A DNA stretch of 64,000 nucleotides from assembly GCF_036323735.1 (NCBI RefSeq), contig NC_086020.1, positions 122,522,710 through 122,586,709 of the forward strand. The letters are read 5' to 3'. Within the stretch, counting starts at the first letter, position 1, and each line of letters begins with the position of its first letter. The position numbers and the translations under genes were made by a program. The notes below the pieces were generated by a model, which ran no database searches, was not told where the DNA came from, and saw only the letters and a list, made by a program, of their open reading frames with translations. Positions 1-11,529 of the stretch are shown here, piece after piece. Source of the DNA: Rattus norvegicus. Taxonomy: Eukaryota > Chordata > Mammalia > Rodentia > Muridae.

Positions 1-86
1 ATGATGCCTGTCCCATGTGCTCCCAGAGGAGACTTCCTGAGAGAGAACAGGGCATTCTCCTTTCAGTACCTCCAATCCCAAAGCTG

Positions 87-87
<1 letters not shown>

Positions 88-148
<61 letters not shown>

Positions 149-177
149 GCACATTAATACACATACACACACAAACA

Positions 178-210
<33 letters not shown>

Positions 211-221
211 TCACACACACA
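88..221. repeat. (CA)n microsatellite, interrupted
   Basis: Two long runs of CA dinucleotides are separated by a short CA-rich interruption. The Thr-His open frames across it are a consequence of the repeat and not a gene. Confidence 0.97.
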
Positions 222-2450
222 GAATGGAGGGGCTGAGGAGGTAGGACATTGATCATGGCCCTGGGGAATGTTGAAAATACGAGTGACTGCGTTTGATCAG
301 AAGACACTCGTCCAGGCAGCCCATGACAAAGCATCATTGGGGAGCATGGCTGGACCAATGGGCAGTACAGCAGTTTGGCTGGCAGGCAGGATCAGAGGGA
401 GAGGAGTCTGACGGGTTGGGTTAGCATTGGCTTGTGGCTGGGCTGCAAGATCTGTCAGCTCCAGATCTTTGTCCTTCAGGTTTGAAGAGTCAGATGAAAC
501 TGGGCAGGGTAGAGATATTATCCAGAAAAGCTTGCTTCCTGGAAACACACAGGGCAGTTGGGTGAGGTAACTGGGTGGAGATTCTTCAGAGAAACTGGTT
601 AGAAGACCAGAGCTACGATCCAGGTCTTGATTACAGTGAAGTAATGAGAAGGGGGCGGTAATATGGAGACACTGCAAAGGAAGGACTCCCGGGATCTGGA
701 AACCAACCTGCTAGCTACCAGACAGGATTAACAGATCACCTGTGATTCCAGACTGGGAGGCGGTGAGAAGCTGGAGTAGGTGGCCTTAGATGCATGCAAT
801 GCGTAGGGCTTAGGTCCATCTTGCTGAAAATGTCCCTCTGTGTACACAAGGGTCAGGTATTCGAGTTCTAAACTAGACATGTGCATTTGAAGTTGTAACC
901 GTGCTGGCTTGGGCATGGGAAGGCTGCAAGATGTATACGTTTAGGTAGTTCTTGCATTTATGAGCTAGGAAAAGTTAGAAGGCTTGGAAATAGAGGGAGG
1001 CAGGGTCCCAGGGGTGGCTGCCTCTGACGTGGGGGTGGGGTGAGAGAAGAGAGGAGGGCAGAAGTGAAGACAAATAGTCATGAAGCAAACAAGGAAGGCA
1101 GGCTGTGCTTGGGCAGGAGGACTGATGTTTGAAGGCACGGGGCAAGAAGTCACAACACAGTGGCCAGGAGAAAATGACTTTGCAAAGGTGGAGGCGGCAG
1201 TCTAGAAAGCCACCAGTGCTTCTGTGATATAGAAAATGGTATGTGTGTGTGTGCTGGGGGCTGTGCGTGATGTCGTAGACCCAGGAAGAATGCCTGAGGT
1301 GCAGAGGAAGCCTGGAGCTGGGAGGGAGAAGGGAGGGAACTTGGGAATGAGTCACAGGGAGGAACCTGGTGAAGGAAGCCTGGACTAAGTTCAGGAGAGC
1401 CATGAGTCTGTGGCCCGAGGGACCAGCTAAAGGCAAAGCATTCCCTGCCTCCCGTTCTGGTTGGGTTTTGTCTGTAATCTCTGCAGGTGCATGCAGACAC
1501 TGCAACTTGTACTGGCAGGCTCATCCTGCTGATAGCCCCTTGCTCGACTTCCAGACCCAACTGCATTGACTGCCCCTGGCACACAGTAAGCAATTGATAA
1601 ATGAGGGAGGGTGCAGGGGGGCTAGCTCTAGACAGGAGGAGAGATTATCTTTCTAGGTCAGAAGAGAGGGGAGAAGCTGAGTCATCAAAGAAGGTTCCCC
1701 TCTTGCAAGATGGTTTCCGTCATCTTAGGGACATGGCGTCTGAGGGCTTTCCCCAGACAGGGCAGTGGCAGGGCCTGGAGGACACTGGTGTTTTCTGTGA
1801 ATCAGCTCACCCACTAGACATGTTACCCACACTCCCTATAAGCTCGAGGTAGCACTGGGTGCCATTGCTATTTTAACTAAAATAGATGTGAACATAGCAG
1901 ACCATGGTACAGACCCAGGTCTCTTGACTGCAAACCCATGCAGTCCCATGCCCCACAAATGGAGCAGTTGTTGGGCTCGGATAGAAGAAAACATGAAGTG
2001 GAGTTAAGGGTCTAGCCAGGGTGAATGAACTTGCCCTTGTCTCATGTGTCTCATGTGCAGGCAGTAAGCTCCCATGACTTCCAGAAGCCCAGAGAACGCC
2101 AAGGCTGAGGGAACCCAGGCTTTGCTTCAGTCTAGAGAGGAAGGATGTAACCAAGGAGGATGCTGAGGGCCAATTCAGTAATTGCTTCAGGAGGCTGGAT
2201 TTAGTCTCCCAGGAGACTTGGCGGCTCTCAAACTTTTCCCTTGCTAACGCCTCAGAGATCATCAAGGATGGAGCAAACTCCACCAGCTTGGTCTTTCCGT
2301 GCAGGCAGCTTCTTTGGTTTGTGGAGAAATGTAGCTAAGGTCTTCTAAAAGGTCCAGAGTTCATCTTTCCTCTGCCGTCAAATAAATTCCCTGTCACTCA
2401 ATACCTATGCTGCCAATTGTGTTTTGAAAGAGATCCTTTTACTTTTTGAG
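222..2450. other. unique sequence, no gene recognised
   Basis: About 2.2 kb with no repeat family or gene that I can name. Several overlapping open frames on both strands (the longest 176 codons, minus strand, near 975-1505) show no recognisable domain or codon pattern and overlap one another in different frames, so I treat them as chance. Confidence 0.5.
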
Positions 2451-2464
2451 TGTGTGTGTGAGTG

Positions 2465-2518
<54 letters not shown>
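2451..2518. repeat. (TG)n microsatellite
   Basis: TG dinucleotide run with one early GAGTGAGGG interruption, followed by an almost pure tract of about 50 bases. Confidence 0.97.
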
Positions 2519-2519
<1 letters not shown>

Positions 2520-3833
2520 TGTCTCCTAGTACTTTCTTGGGGACAATGTTCGAAAGTTCAAAGACTGTCTTCCTATCTTCCCACAAACACCAGAGGGGCG
2601 GAGCCAAACTGATGACCACTGTGAAGTAATCCTCTCTGAGAAGAACAGTGGCTTGTACTGCACTTACCAGGAACACAGGTAGAGGGGAGCCTCCACTATG
2701 TGTGTGTGCTCAAGAGCTTGAGGGAGCAGTTCTAGAGAGGCTGGTCTGTCTGTCTGTCTGGTGTGACTCTTATACCAATAGCTACATACTATGGCTTTTT
2801 CATTCAGAGACAACTAGGAAAAACTTAGATTCTGTTTTGAAGTGAAAGTAAAATTCAGATTCTACAAGCCTGCTCTTCTAGGTGTGTCCCATATATAAGT
2901 CAAGCAAACACAGCGTTCTGAGAGTTTGCTTTGCTTTGTTTTGTAAAATTTTGTCATTCTCAAATGTGGCAGATGGTGATATCTTGTGACATCAAAAGGT
3001 CAGAGAGTTGGAGGAGGCATAACTAATCAAACTGATCTAGAAGAACATGTCTCTAGCCTTTTAAAAGGTAGCATGTAAATTCTGGCTGTCAGTTCAGTCA
3101 GCACTAAAGATTCGGCTCATTCTCATCTGAGGACTTAATTGCTCACACTATCCCAGATCACTCATGTGCACAGCTCACTCATCTCCAGTGGAAGTCCGAC
3201 TGCTGAGCTCCCAGAGCACAGCATCGTGTCTGGCACCCATCAGGAAGGTAAGGCACCCATCATCTAGGTAAGAATTTACAGTGGATACACACAAATCAGT
3301 CCATCTGTCCCCACACAGAAAAGCATCGCTCACCTTCAGGATCTAAAACTTCTCTTGTATTTGCTTTGCTTGCCTAAGTTTAATAATCTGAGACAGACTC
3401 TCATAACAAACTATCTCTACATCTTTATGCCTGGGTGTGCAGTGCACGGCCATGCTTCTGGAAGCATCAGCTCTCACATTCTGACACGGTTAACACGTTC
3501 TTCTTCTCCTGGGTTGTGGCCGTCTCAAAGTATGGTCAGCCTCTGCACGCTGCAGCGTTAGAAGGTCTGCTCGCAGGGTTAATGTGTAATTCAAGCTCTT
3601 GTTCTAAACTGTCTAAATCTCAAATGTTTGACAAATGGCACCAAGCGCTGTGTGAATAAAGTAAACATTGACTCTCGGACAAGTAGAAGTCCCCACTTCA
3701 GCTTCTGGATTTTATACTAGAATGGTTTTTAGGCTATACGCTTATCAGACTTCCAAAAATGAACTTTCTATAAAAACCACACTGGGCCCCTCAGCTGTGT
3801 TTTCTTCTATTGCTTATAGATAAAGTGAAAACA
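2519..3833. other. unique sequence, no gene recognised
   Basis: No recognisable exon, RNA gene or full transposable element. Short AT-rich and TTTG-rich pieces occur near 2.93 kb. The open frames are under 75 codons and unsupported. Confidence 0.45.
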
Positions 3834-3933
3834 GAAGAGGAGGAAGAGGAGGAGGAGGGGGAGGAGGAAGAGGAGGAAGAGGAGAATCATCATCATCACC
3901 ACCACCACCACCACCACCACCACCACCACCACC

Positions 3934-3978
<45 letters not shown>

Positions 3979-3986
3979 AGCAGCAC
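3834..3986. repeat. composite trinucleotide array: GAG/GAA, CAT, CAC, CAT, CAG
   Basis: A purine block of GAG and GAA triplets (about 3834-3885) runs into CAT (3887-3897), a long CAC run (to about 3949), CAT again (to about 3966) and finally six CAG triplets. All five blocks keep the same triplet phase. A 60-codon plus-strand frame starting at 3810 therefore reads Glu, His, then Gln homopolymers and stops soon after the array. There is no supporting coding sequence upstream, so I call it a repeat and not a gene. Confidence 0.93.
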
Positions 3987-3999
3987 TATTGAACTAGAA

Positions 4000-4499
4000 A
4001 CAGTGCCAGGGTGTCCTTTTTTTCTCTCAGATTAATTTTTTTGGAACACCGAAGCCATGCCTTCCCCTATGGTGGCTCTCACAATGTACAGAAAAACAGC
4101 AGCTGCCTTGATTTCCTCCAGTGGCAGCTCAGATGAAAACGGGAGACACATTTCATTTTGAGGTGTCACTTCATTGCAAATAACATTTCACACACAAGAG
4201 AACTTTGAGAATGTCACTTGAAGTGTTTTAGTGAACATTATTCATGGGGGCTGTGGACGTTTGTTTCCCCATCTATTCAAGCCAGGAGTGAATGCTTGAC
4301 CAAAATACAAGATCACAGTCGATGAAATTTGTAGAAAATCCCCAAAAACATGTGCATGGATTATCGAATGGCTTACTTGTTCTTAAAAAATTAGCATATT
4401 GAGACCAGGAACTTGTATTCAGGCTGAACGCTGAGAATATTAAGATACTTTAGTGGGCTTTGCTGTTGTTATGTTTTAACTTTAAAAATACCGTCCGCG
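4000..4499. other. unique sequence, no gene recognised
   Basis: No named repeat, RNA gene or coding signal seen. It ends at the B2-type SINE. Confidence 0.4.
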
Positions 4500-4711
4500 G
4501 GCTGGAGAGATGGCTCAGCTGTTAAGAGCATGTGCTGCTCTTGCAGAGGGCCTGATTTCTGACTGCGGTACCCACATAGTAGCTCACAACTGCTGGCAGC
4601 TCTGGTTTCCTGGTACCCAATGTCTTCAACCTGGACCTGTGGACTCCTACATGTACATGGTGCATATAAACTCACACAGGGCCACACACGTGCACATAAA
4701 TAATAAACAAA
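4500..4711 (+). mobile_element. B2/B3-family SINE
   Basis: It begins with the tRNA-derived B2 head (gggctggagagatggctcag, then gttaagagca) and continues through degenerate versions of the B2 body to an AATAAACAAAT-like tail. It is more diverged than the copy near 62.8 kb, suggesting a B3 or old B2 subfamily. Confidence 0.88.
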
Positions 4712-4984
4712 TCATCAACAAATATATCTCATCCAGATACCATATCCTAGGAAAGATTAACACTGCTGAGTTCCTGCCAGGAATGCGTAATCTGAGTTCA
4801 AACCCGAGAACGCCTCAGGCAACTGTAAATGAAGCTTGTCCCAGTTTAAGAGAGAACGAATTTTTTCGTTAAATGTTACTATTATAAGAGATAAGAAAAT
4901 TCCAAAATTCCAAACTACTAAAGACCCATCGCGGCTGAAGGTAGGAACCCAAAAGAAGAGTCGAGTGACTTGAGAGATAACTGG

Positions 4985-5070
4985 TACACGGCCGGAAGTT
5001 CCACCATGCTGTTAGTGACCAATCAGATGCTGCGATGCATCAGAGTGCTGCTTGCTGTCCAATAGCTGAA
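4985..5070. promoter_or_regulatory. ETS site plus two CCAAT boxes (candidate regulatory cluster)
   Basis: CCGGAAGT (4992-4999) matches the ETS-family core. CCAAT boxes lie at 5019-5023 (as GACCAATCAG, close to the NF-Y consensus) and 5059-5063. All are in non-repeat sequence with a few CpGs. No TATA box, CpG island or coding exon was found nearby, so promoter function is only inferred from motifs. Confidence 0.25.
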
Positions 5071-5870
5071 GACAAAGGTACGCAATGCTAACACCCGAGC
5101 TTCCAGATAAGGGCAGAACGTGCAGATACTCTTTGAACTGCTGTCACTTTTTCCTTGTCTGATTGTTTCCCCCAAAGACCGATCAATCTGAACTTATTTT
5201 CAAACTAATTTTTTTAAAAAAAAAATCATCTTACTTGGAAAATAATGCCTTCTGGGGACTGTGGTCTCCTCTTGGTAGGAACCGTTGTTAGGGTTCTGTC
5301 TGCAGCCACCTGGCGAAGTTGAGCGCTGTCTCAGTAACTTTGTGACTGGATGAGGGATACAACTGAAAGGTTGAAAGACTTTGTGGCTTACACTTAAGTA
5401 GCCACTGATCAGAGGCCCCGTGTAGGGTGCATCAGCTTTCTCTTTAGGTGTTCAATGCCTTGTTCTAGCACTCAAGTTTCAGAAGAGTTGGCTTTTTTAT
5501 TGCTTGGGTGGCCATCAGTTCTGAAGGAATTTAGTAGACTCATGCTTCTCTCCAGGAGAGAAGTTTTACTTATTTTTTTTAAAAATGTCGTGTTTGTGTT
5601 TGTGTGTGTGTGCGCGCTCTTTTCATGGGCACATCTCAAGTTCTCCAAAGCATTTGCCTGTGACAGATTTTAAGAATTTTTCAGTCTTCAGTGGACTGTC
5701 CTCCTCACCTTGGAGTGTCCCTTCTGCGAGACATGTAATGCAAAGGCGTCCTTCAGATCCCTTGTCTTTCTCAGCCACTGCTCTTCCATCAATGCTCCCA
5801 ATCCTCTCATTAAGTTTTTTCTCCTCCATGATATGATAGCTTCAAAGGTTCAGGTAGATTTAAAGTGTAT

Positions 5871-5960
5871 GCTGGGCTGGTGGTACATGCCAACAGTGGA
5901 ACACTCTGGAGGCAAAGGCAGGCTGATGGGGCCAACCAGGCTCCAGAGTGAGCCCATGCT
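5871..5960 (+). mobile_element. B1 SINE, partial and diverged
   Basis: The sequence gctgggctggtggtacatgc followed by tctggaggcaaaggcaggctgatgg matches the 7SL-derived B1 5' half. The 3' part is degenerate. Confidence 0.65.
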
Positions 5961-6224
5961 AATCTCTTTGGTAAGTCTCTCCTAGGCAGAATCTCTGAAT
6001 TTTGTGTCATTAGTTGCCCACATGTTTCCATGTTGTATTTTTTTCTTTGCATGTTATAGTCAGAGAACATATTACATGAGGTTTTCATGCTTTGAAATCT
6101 GTTGGGTCCTACTTGTGGCTCAGCTGATGGTCTGGGTGATCATTGGAGTGTATCTACAGCACTTACCAGCTATAGGACTTTGCTAGGTTGACTGTGTTAC
6201 TTAGAATATTGCTGGCTTCCCCCT

Positions 6225-6412
6225 CTCATTTGTGGGTTGAATCTATGTCTCCCATGCTCTAGGCCAGGGCTTTCCTACTGAGCAGCTCCTAAGCACTTCT
6301 TTTTCCCTTTAACACTTTAAGATGAGGTGCTAGGCTTTCTAGGATGGCCTTGAACGTGAAGTCTTTCTGCTTTAGCTTCTCAAGTACCAGTATGGCCAGG
6401 CCTGGCTTCATG
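6225..6412 (-). mobile_element. B4-family SINE, diverged
   Basis: The order on the plus strand is a B1-like part (ggatggccttgaac, then cttctcaagtaccag and the terminal aggcctggctt) next to an ID-like remnant with ctaggccagggctttcctac, as expected for an antisense B4 or an adjacent B1. Boundaries are approximate. Confidence 0.5.
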
Positions 6413-6554
6413 GTGATTTGAGAGCACTTGGGCTGCTGAGATGTCTGATTGTTTTGTTCTCTGATGCCCTTTGAGTCTCTTGTGAGTTTTAATGATGTCT
6501 GCAGGTCCGTACATACTTTTATTTCCTTCATTTATTTTTTATATAATGTCTTCA

Positions 6555-6702
6555 TTTTGTTTTGTTTTGAGACAGGTTTTGTTTGTGGTCCAGGTTGTTC
6601 TGGAACTCCCTCTGTAGATCAGGCTGGCCTGGAACTTAGAGATCTGCCTGCCTCTGGTCCCCCAGTGCTGGGATTAAAGGCACGCACCACCACTGTCCAG
6701 GT
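6555..6702 (-). mobile_element. B1 SINE
   Basis: Antisense B1: a T-rich tail (ttgttttgttttgagacagg), then ctggcctggaacttagag, ctgggattaaaggcacgcac and the end of the B1 head. It is nearly full length. Confidence 0.92.
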
Positions 6703-7294
6703 AATGTCTTCCTTTTCTACCATAGTTTACTTACCTGATATTAATAAAGCCACTCAGTATTTGCACTGGTTATTGTCCCCATTTTTTGTTTCTAAGTATC
6801 TATTTCTCAGTAATGTATCTTTGTTGGACAGGATCTCTGCCGTCTTTGTGTGTTACGGTGATGTGTGCCTGTAAGCCGGGGTTTCTCGTCTCCTCGCATT
6901 CACTGTGACTATTGCTCGGTGGGGTTGTGTCTGTCACTTCCTGTCTGTCTGTCTGACCCTTCTCTGTTCTATGATATTCCTTTTCTCCTTCTGTTGATCT
7001 CATTAGATCCCAGCCCTGCACAGCATCAGCTCCTCCTATTTATGTAAATTGTCATTATTCACTGCGGTAAAGCTGGAGTTTCAAGTGTTTGCCTTCTAAG
7101 GAAACCACAAGGGAACCAGTCTTGTTAAAGGGACAGCCACTTACCTTTCTGGCTTCTTATTTCTACCTGCAGCTGGACTCTTGGCTTCTTGGCTGAAGCG
7201 CAGCTGAGCGCCCTCCATGTCTTGTTTCCATGGACTACGCCATCCTTACCTGATAGCCTCTATGCCATCTGGTTTTTTAATGCACACTGGTTTC

Positions 7295-7612
7295 TGTTGT
7301 GTACACATGTCTGTGCAGGTATGCAGGTGCATGTGCATGTGTGTACATGTGTGTGGAAGCCAGGAGACAGCCTCAGGGATTGTTCCTCAGGGCTCGTCCA
7401 CTCTTTTTTTGAGACGGCAAACCCTGTCTCTAGGTTTGAGCTCACAGAGTAGCTGGGCTACTTGGCCACAAAGCAGCAGGCAGCTGAGTGTCTTACCTTC
7501 CTGGCACCTGGATTACAAGTATGTACATTCACTTGCCATTTTCACATGTGCTCTGGGTGCTGGAACTCAAGTCTTCATGTTTCTGTGACAAGTGATTCGG
7601 TCAACCCCCAAT
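7295..7612 (-). mobile_element. B4/RSINE1-type SINE
   Basis: A CA/TG-rich 3' tail (gtacacatgtctgtgcagg) precedes a B1-like middle (tttttttgagacggcaaacc) and an ID-like head on the minus strand. This is the typical composite B4/RSINE1 order, with substantial divergence. Confidence 0.62.
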
Positions 7613-7816
7613 GCTAGACATTGTGTTGGGGGGTGTGGAAGGAAGAATTAATGTCCCGTCCCCCAGCACTGCACTGACCCATTGTCTTCTAGTCTCCATT
7701 GTTTCTAATGAGATTTGTCTTGTGTGTGTATGTGTGTGTATGTGTGTGTTTCGGCTTTTATGAATTTTTCTCTGCAGTTTTGGTTTGTGACATTTTTTGG
7801 CATAGTGTATTTTTCT

Positions 7817-7934
7817 TTCTTTCTTTTCTTTTTTTTTTTTTTTTGGTTCTTTTTTTTTTTTCAGAGCTGGGGACCGAACCCAGGGCCTTGCGCTTCCTAG
7901 GCAAGCGCTCTACCACTGAGCTAAATCCCCAACC
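7817..7934 (-). mobile_element. ID SINE (rat type) with 12-bp target-site duplication
   Basis: Read on the minus strand it starts ggttggggatttagctcagt, carries the box A-like tRNA-Ala segment and the box B ggttcggtccc, and ends in an A-rich tail containing gaaccaaaaaa. The duplication gtgtatttttct is perfect at 7805-7816 and 7935-7946. The low divergence indicates a recent insertion. Confidence 0.97.
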
Positions 7935-8040
7935 GTGTATTTTTCTATATGTATATATTGCTTGGATTTGTTGGGCTCCTCGTAGAGTCCTGTCTTTCTG
8001 TAAATACAGGAATTTTATGTCATCATTTTTCAACTTTTAA

Positions 8041-8301
8041 AAAATGAAAGTTTACTGTAAAGAACATGAAAATGAGAAAGCCTGTGAGGCTAGCCAAACT
8101 CAAAGGCCATACGTTTCACCACACTCAGCACAGTCAGACAGCCATGCTGAAGCCGTGGAATTTGATGTTGGATTTTTTGCACTTCACTATCAATTAGATT
8201 TTCATACATGTCCTCACCACAAGCTCCCTCCCCCAAAATCCATGACACAGTTGAAACTGGACAAACAATGAACTTTATGTCATTATGACTCACAGGGCCA
8301 C
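8041..8301. other. unique sequence before the minisatellite
   Basis: No repeat family or coding exon recognised. The 75-codon plus-strand frame has no recognised homology. Confidence 0.4.
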
Positions 8302-8983
8302 CACCTGTATCCACCCCTCTCCACCACCCAGAGTCTGCCCCATCCAACCCCTCTCCATCACACAGAGTCTGCTCCTGTGTCCAACCCCTCTCCATCACCC
8401 AGAGTCTGCTCCTGTGTCCAACCCCTCTCCATCACCCAGAGTCTGCCCATCCAACCCCTCTCCACCACCCAGAGTCTGCCCCATCCAACCCCTCTCCACC
8501 CAGAATCTGCCCCATCCACCCCTTCTCCATCACCCAGAGTCTGCCCCATCCAACCCCTCTCCACCACCCAGAGTCTGCCAATCCAACCCCTCTCCACCAC
8601 CCAGAGCCTGCCCCATCCAACCCCTCTCCACCACCCAGAGCCTGCCCCATCCAACCCCTCTCCACCACCCAGGGTCTGCCCCATCCAACCCCTCTCCACC
8701 ACCCAGAGCCTGCCCCATCCAACCCCTCTCCACCACCCAGAGTCTGCCCCATCCAACCCCTCTCCACCCAGCGTCTGCCCCATCCACTCCTTCTCCATCA
8801 CCCAGAGTCTGCCCCATCCAACTGCTCTCCACCACCCAGAGCCTGCCCCATCCAACCCCTCTCCATCACCCAGAGTCTGCCCCATCCAACCCCTCTCCAT
8901 CACCCAGAGCCTGCCCCATCCAACCCCTCTCCATCACCCAGAGTCTGCCCATCCAACCCCTCTCCACCACCCAGAGTCTGCTC
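8302..8983. repeat. 34-bp minisatellite, about 20 copies
   Basis: The tandem unit contains CAGAGTCTGCC, CCATCCAACCCC and TCTCCACCACC and is about 34 bp long, with variants lacking one CACC or carrying CATCACC. Because 34 is not a multiple of three and the unit has no stop codon in several frames, it creates overlapping long frames on both strands (268 and 218 codons plus; 181, 111 and 101 codons minus). These are not genes. Confidence 0.95.
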
Positions 8984-9154
8984 CTTCTCATTCTCTGCCA
9001 TATGTTGTACTATGTCCATGTGTGTATGTATAATATATATATAATGTATAAAATGTATATAATGTGTATACACATATCTACTGTAGGCTAGGGTCAGTAT
9101 ATCAGGGAGAATGGGCAATTATTTTTATTTCTGAGATTGTGTGACTTTGATGTT

Positions 9155-9240
9155 ATACATTCTAGGTTCATCCATTTTCCTGCAAATTTTTTGATTTCAT
9201 TTTTCTTCAGAGTTGAATACTACTTATATCTATGTTCATA
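9155..9240 (-). mobile_element. L1 3'-end fragment (antisense)
   Basis: The phrase ttcatccattttcctgcaaa, followed by tttgatttcatttttcttca and gttgaatact, is the antisense L1 3'-region motif common in mammals. It ends in an AT microsatellite. Confidence 0.6.
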
Positions 9241-9272
9241 TATATATATATCTATATATATATATATATATC
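9238..9272. repeat. (TA)n microsatellite
   Basis: A TA dinucleotide run with one TCTA interruption directly follows the L1 fragment. It probably expanded from it. Confidence 0.9.
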
Positions 9273-9294
9273 GGATTTATCCAGGATTTAGATC

Positions 9295-9560
9295 ATCGAG
9301 GATCAGTGGGGTCCATTGCTCTGTGCCTGAAGCATAATGCTGTTGTAGCGAGAGTGGGATGGAAGAATCTGCTCACACAACAGCAGACAGGAAGCAGACT
9401 GAGAGAGGGCTGGGTCTCTGGACAAGATGCCCTTTCCTAGCATGCACTCAGCGTACTTGGTTTCTGCCCCTTCTCAGTACTGGCAACAAATTATAAACCC
9501 ATCGATTAGGTCAGAGCCCTCATGTCCCAGTTGGCTGTCGGATATTATATTCTAGGCGGG
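9295..9560. repeat. old interspersed repeat, family not assigned
   Basis: The stretches cagacaggaagcagactgag and cgattaggtcagagccctca resemble an old repeat that I have seen in rodent DNA, but I cannot name the family or its strand with confidence. Confidence 0.35.
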
Positions 9561-9963
9561 GGAACCAAGCCTTTATCATACAAGGCTTTCTAGGGCACTC
9601 TGTGTCCAGCTTACTCCTGAAGATGATTTTGTTTCTTTGAATATACTTATGAAAGTTGCATTCAAATGTTTTGTATTAAATCTATAACATGACTCCAGGT
9701 CTTCTCGTGTTCAGTTGTAAAGGCTCTGGACTGCCACCTTCCTACAGGGAATGACTCCTAACTTAGCTGACAGTTCAGTTAGACCATCCCTCGAGCTCTG
9801 TCTTCCCACACATCCTGTCTGGGCAGGTTCTAGTTGAGCTAGGGCAGGCTGGCAGCAGAACGTTCTGAGACACAGACGTCAGTGATAATAGGCAGCCCAT
9901 GATGTGCTGCTCCAGCACCTCTGGATGGGACCCTCCCTCAGTGCCCAGGTTACTTGGAAACTC

Positions 9964-10104
9964 TAACGCTCAACCTTCCTACCACTCCGGTTCTTTAATA
10001 CAGTTCCTCATGTTGTGGTGATCCCCAAGCCTAAAATAATTTTGTTGCTACCTCATAACTGTAATTTTGCTGCTGTTATGAATTATAATGTAAATATCTG
10101 ATGG

Positions 10105-10148
<44 letters not shown>

Positions 10149-10187
10149 CTGTGGAGGCCAAGACCCACAGGTTGAGAACCACTGATC
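9964..10187 (+). mobile_element. URR1-like DNA transposon (hAT-Charlie type MITE) with internal CA expansion
   Basis: It has the rodent URR1-like order: ctcaaccttcctaccac, cagttcctcatgttgtggtg, ttttgttgctacctcataac, tgctgctgttatgaatt, and a terminal ggttgagaaccactg that is roughly the inverted partner of the start. A CA run (10106-10146) has replaced part of the interior. Confidence 0.85.
10106..10146. repeat. (CA)n microsatellite inside the URR1-like element
   Basis: Pure CA run located between the two ends of the DNA transposon. Confidence 0.95.
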
Positions 10188-11529
10188 ACTGTTTCTTGTG
10201 GTGAGCTTTGGGTTACCTTACCACTTGTGTGTCCAGTGCTGCTTCTAACCACAGCCCATGTCAGGCTCCCACACAGACCTCCGCAGCTCCCTTTCTGTGT
10301 AGTTCTTGGCTAGCCCACAGATTCCCACCATTCTAGCTGTTCTGATTCCAGCTTGTTCAGAGCAGCCTCAGTGTCATGCACTGCCGCTCACCTTGAGTTA
10401 GGGTTTGAATCTGAACTATCTCCCGTGACCCCTAGTTGGTGGTGTCACTTAGGAAGTTCAGGAAATTTTGAGAGTTGGTCCTAGGCAGGGAAGTAGGTGA
10501 TGGGAAGAGTCTTTAGGAATGTCATCCTTGCCCACCTCATGTGTGTCTCTGTCTCTCTCTGTTTCCTATATGCTGTGGTATGAACGACTATCCTTGGCCA
10601 CACGCTTCTGTTGCTATGATCATCTGAACCAGAGCATGGGGCCAAACATCCATGGACTGAGCCTTCTGGAATTACCCAAATTAGCCTTCCTCTCTCAGGT
10701 TGCTTCTGTCAGTATTGTGGTTCTAGGGACACAGAAATAACTAGTTCATCTTGTTGTGGAAATTTCCCCACGTAGAGAGAGCTGGGCATCCCTGGAGACT
10801 AGTGTTGAGTTTCTGTTCCCAAAGGGATTGTAATTTTGGCTGCCTGTCCTCCATTTCTAGAAACAAGTATTTTGTTCAGTTTTATGATAATTTTCAAAGA
10901 AAGAGGGCTACTCTGGTCCAGTTACACTATTGTGGTTGGAAGCTCCTAAGGGTTTTTAACATTGAAGATGAAGAGGAGGAGGAGGAAGAGTGGGGAGAAA
11001 GGGAGAGGGAAAGGGAGGGAGACAGAGACAGAAGCAGACATAGACAGTAGAGAAAGCACCAGGACCTTGATGTTTACTGAAGGTTGAGTAACCTGAAGAT
11101 CGTCCCATGAGATGTTTACCCATTAGAGCTTATGTTTAATGTTTACAGTTTAATAATATTAATAATGGTTATTTCCTATTATTGAACATTTGTACTTCAT
11201 TTAAGATTTGAACTTTTCAAAAACAATTACTTCACTAGGATGTCATTTAAATTTAAATAATGTACTCTCCAGGCCATTTTGGCTGTTGTCCTTATTAATT
11301 GGTTTAGAAATATTGTAAGAAGAAAAGTAACTATTTTTGATTGAACAGTTTGTTTTAATTTATCCATGCTAAGAACACTACCATACTTTAATGAAATGTC
11401 ATAGAAATTTATTAGAGGATAAGAAGAGTGGTTTGTAGTTTGCATGTGTTTTTTTCTCTGGAAATTGTCAATGGTTGTGGACAGTCCAAGGTTGCTGTAC
11501 TGAATTCTGTTATGAATCAAACAGTGCTT
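10188..11529. other. unique sequence with a purine-rich patch, no gene recognised
   Basis: No exon or RNA gene recognised. A GAGGA/GGGA-rich patch lies at about 10968-11050. An AT-rich part (11090-11460) holds a 107-codon minus-strand frame that I cannot relate to any family. Confidence 0.45.

Noticed and set aside
8302..8983. CRISPR-like array
   Set aside because: The units are directly tandem, with no spacers, and the DNA is mammalian.
8285..9091. 268-codon Pro/Ser-rich plus frame and matching Gly/Trp-rich minus frames
   Set aside because: All lie on the 34-bp minisatellite, overlap each other in different frames and have no unique coding sequence beside them.
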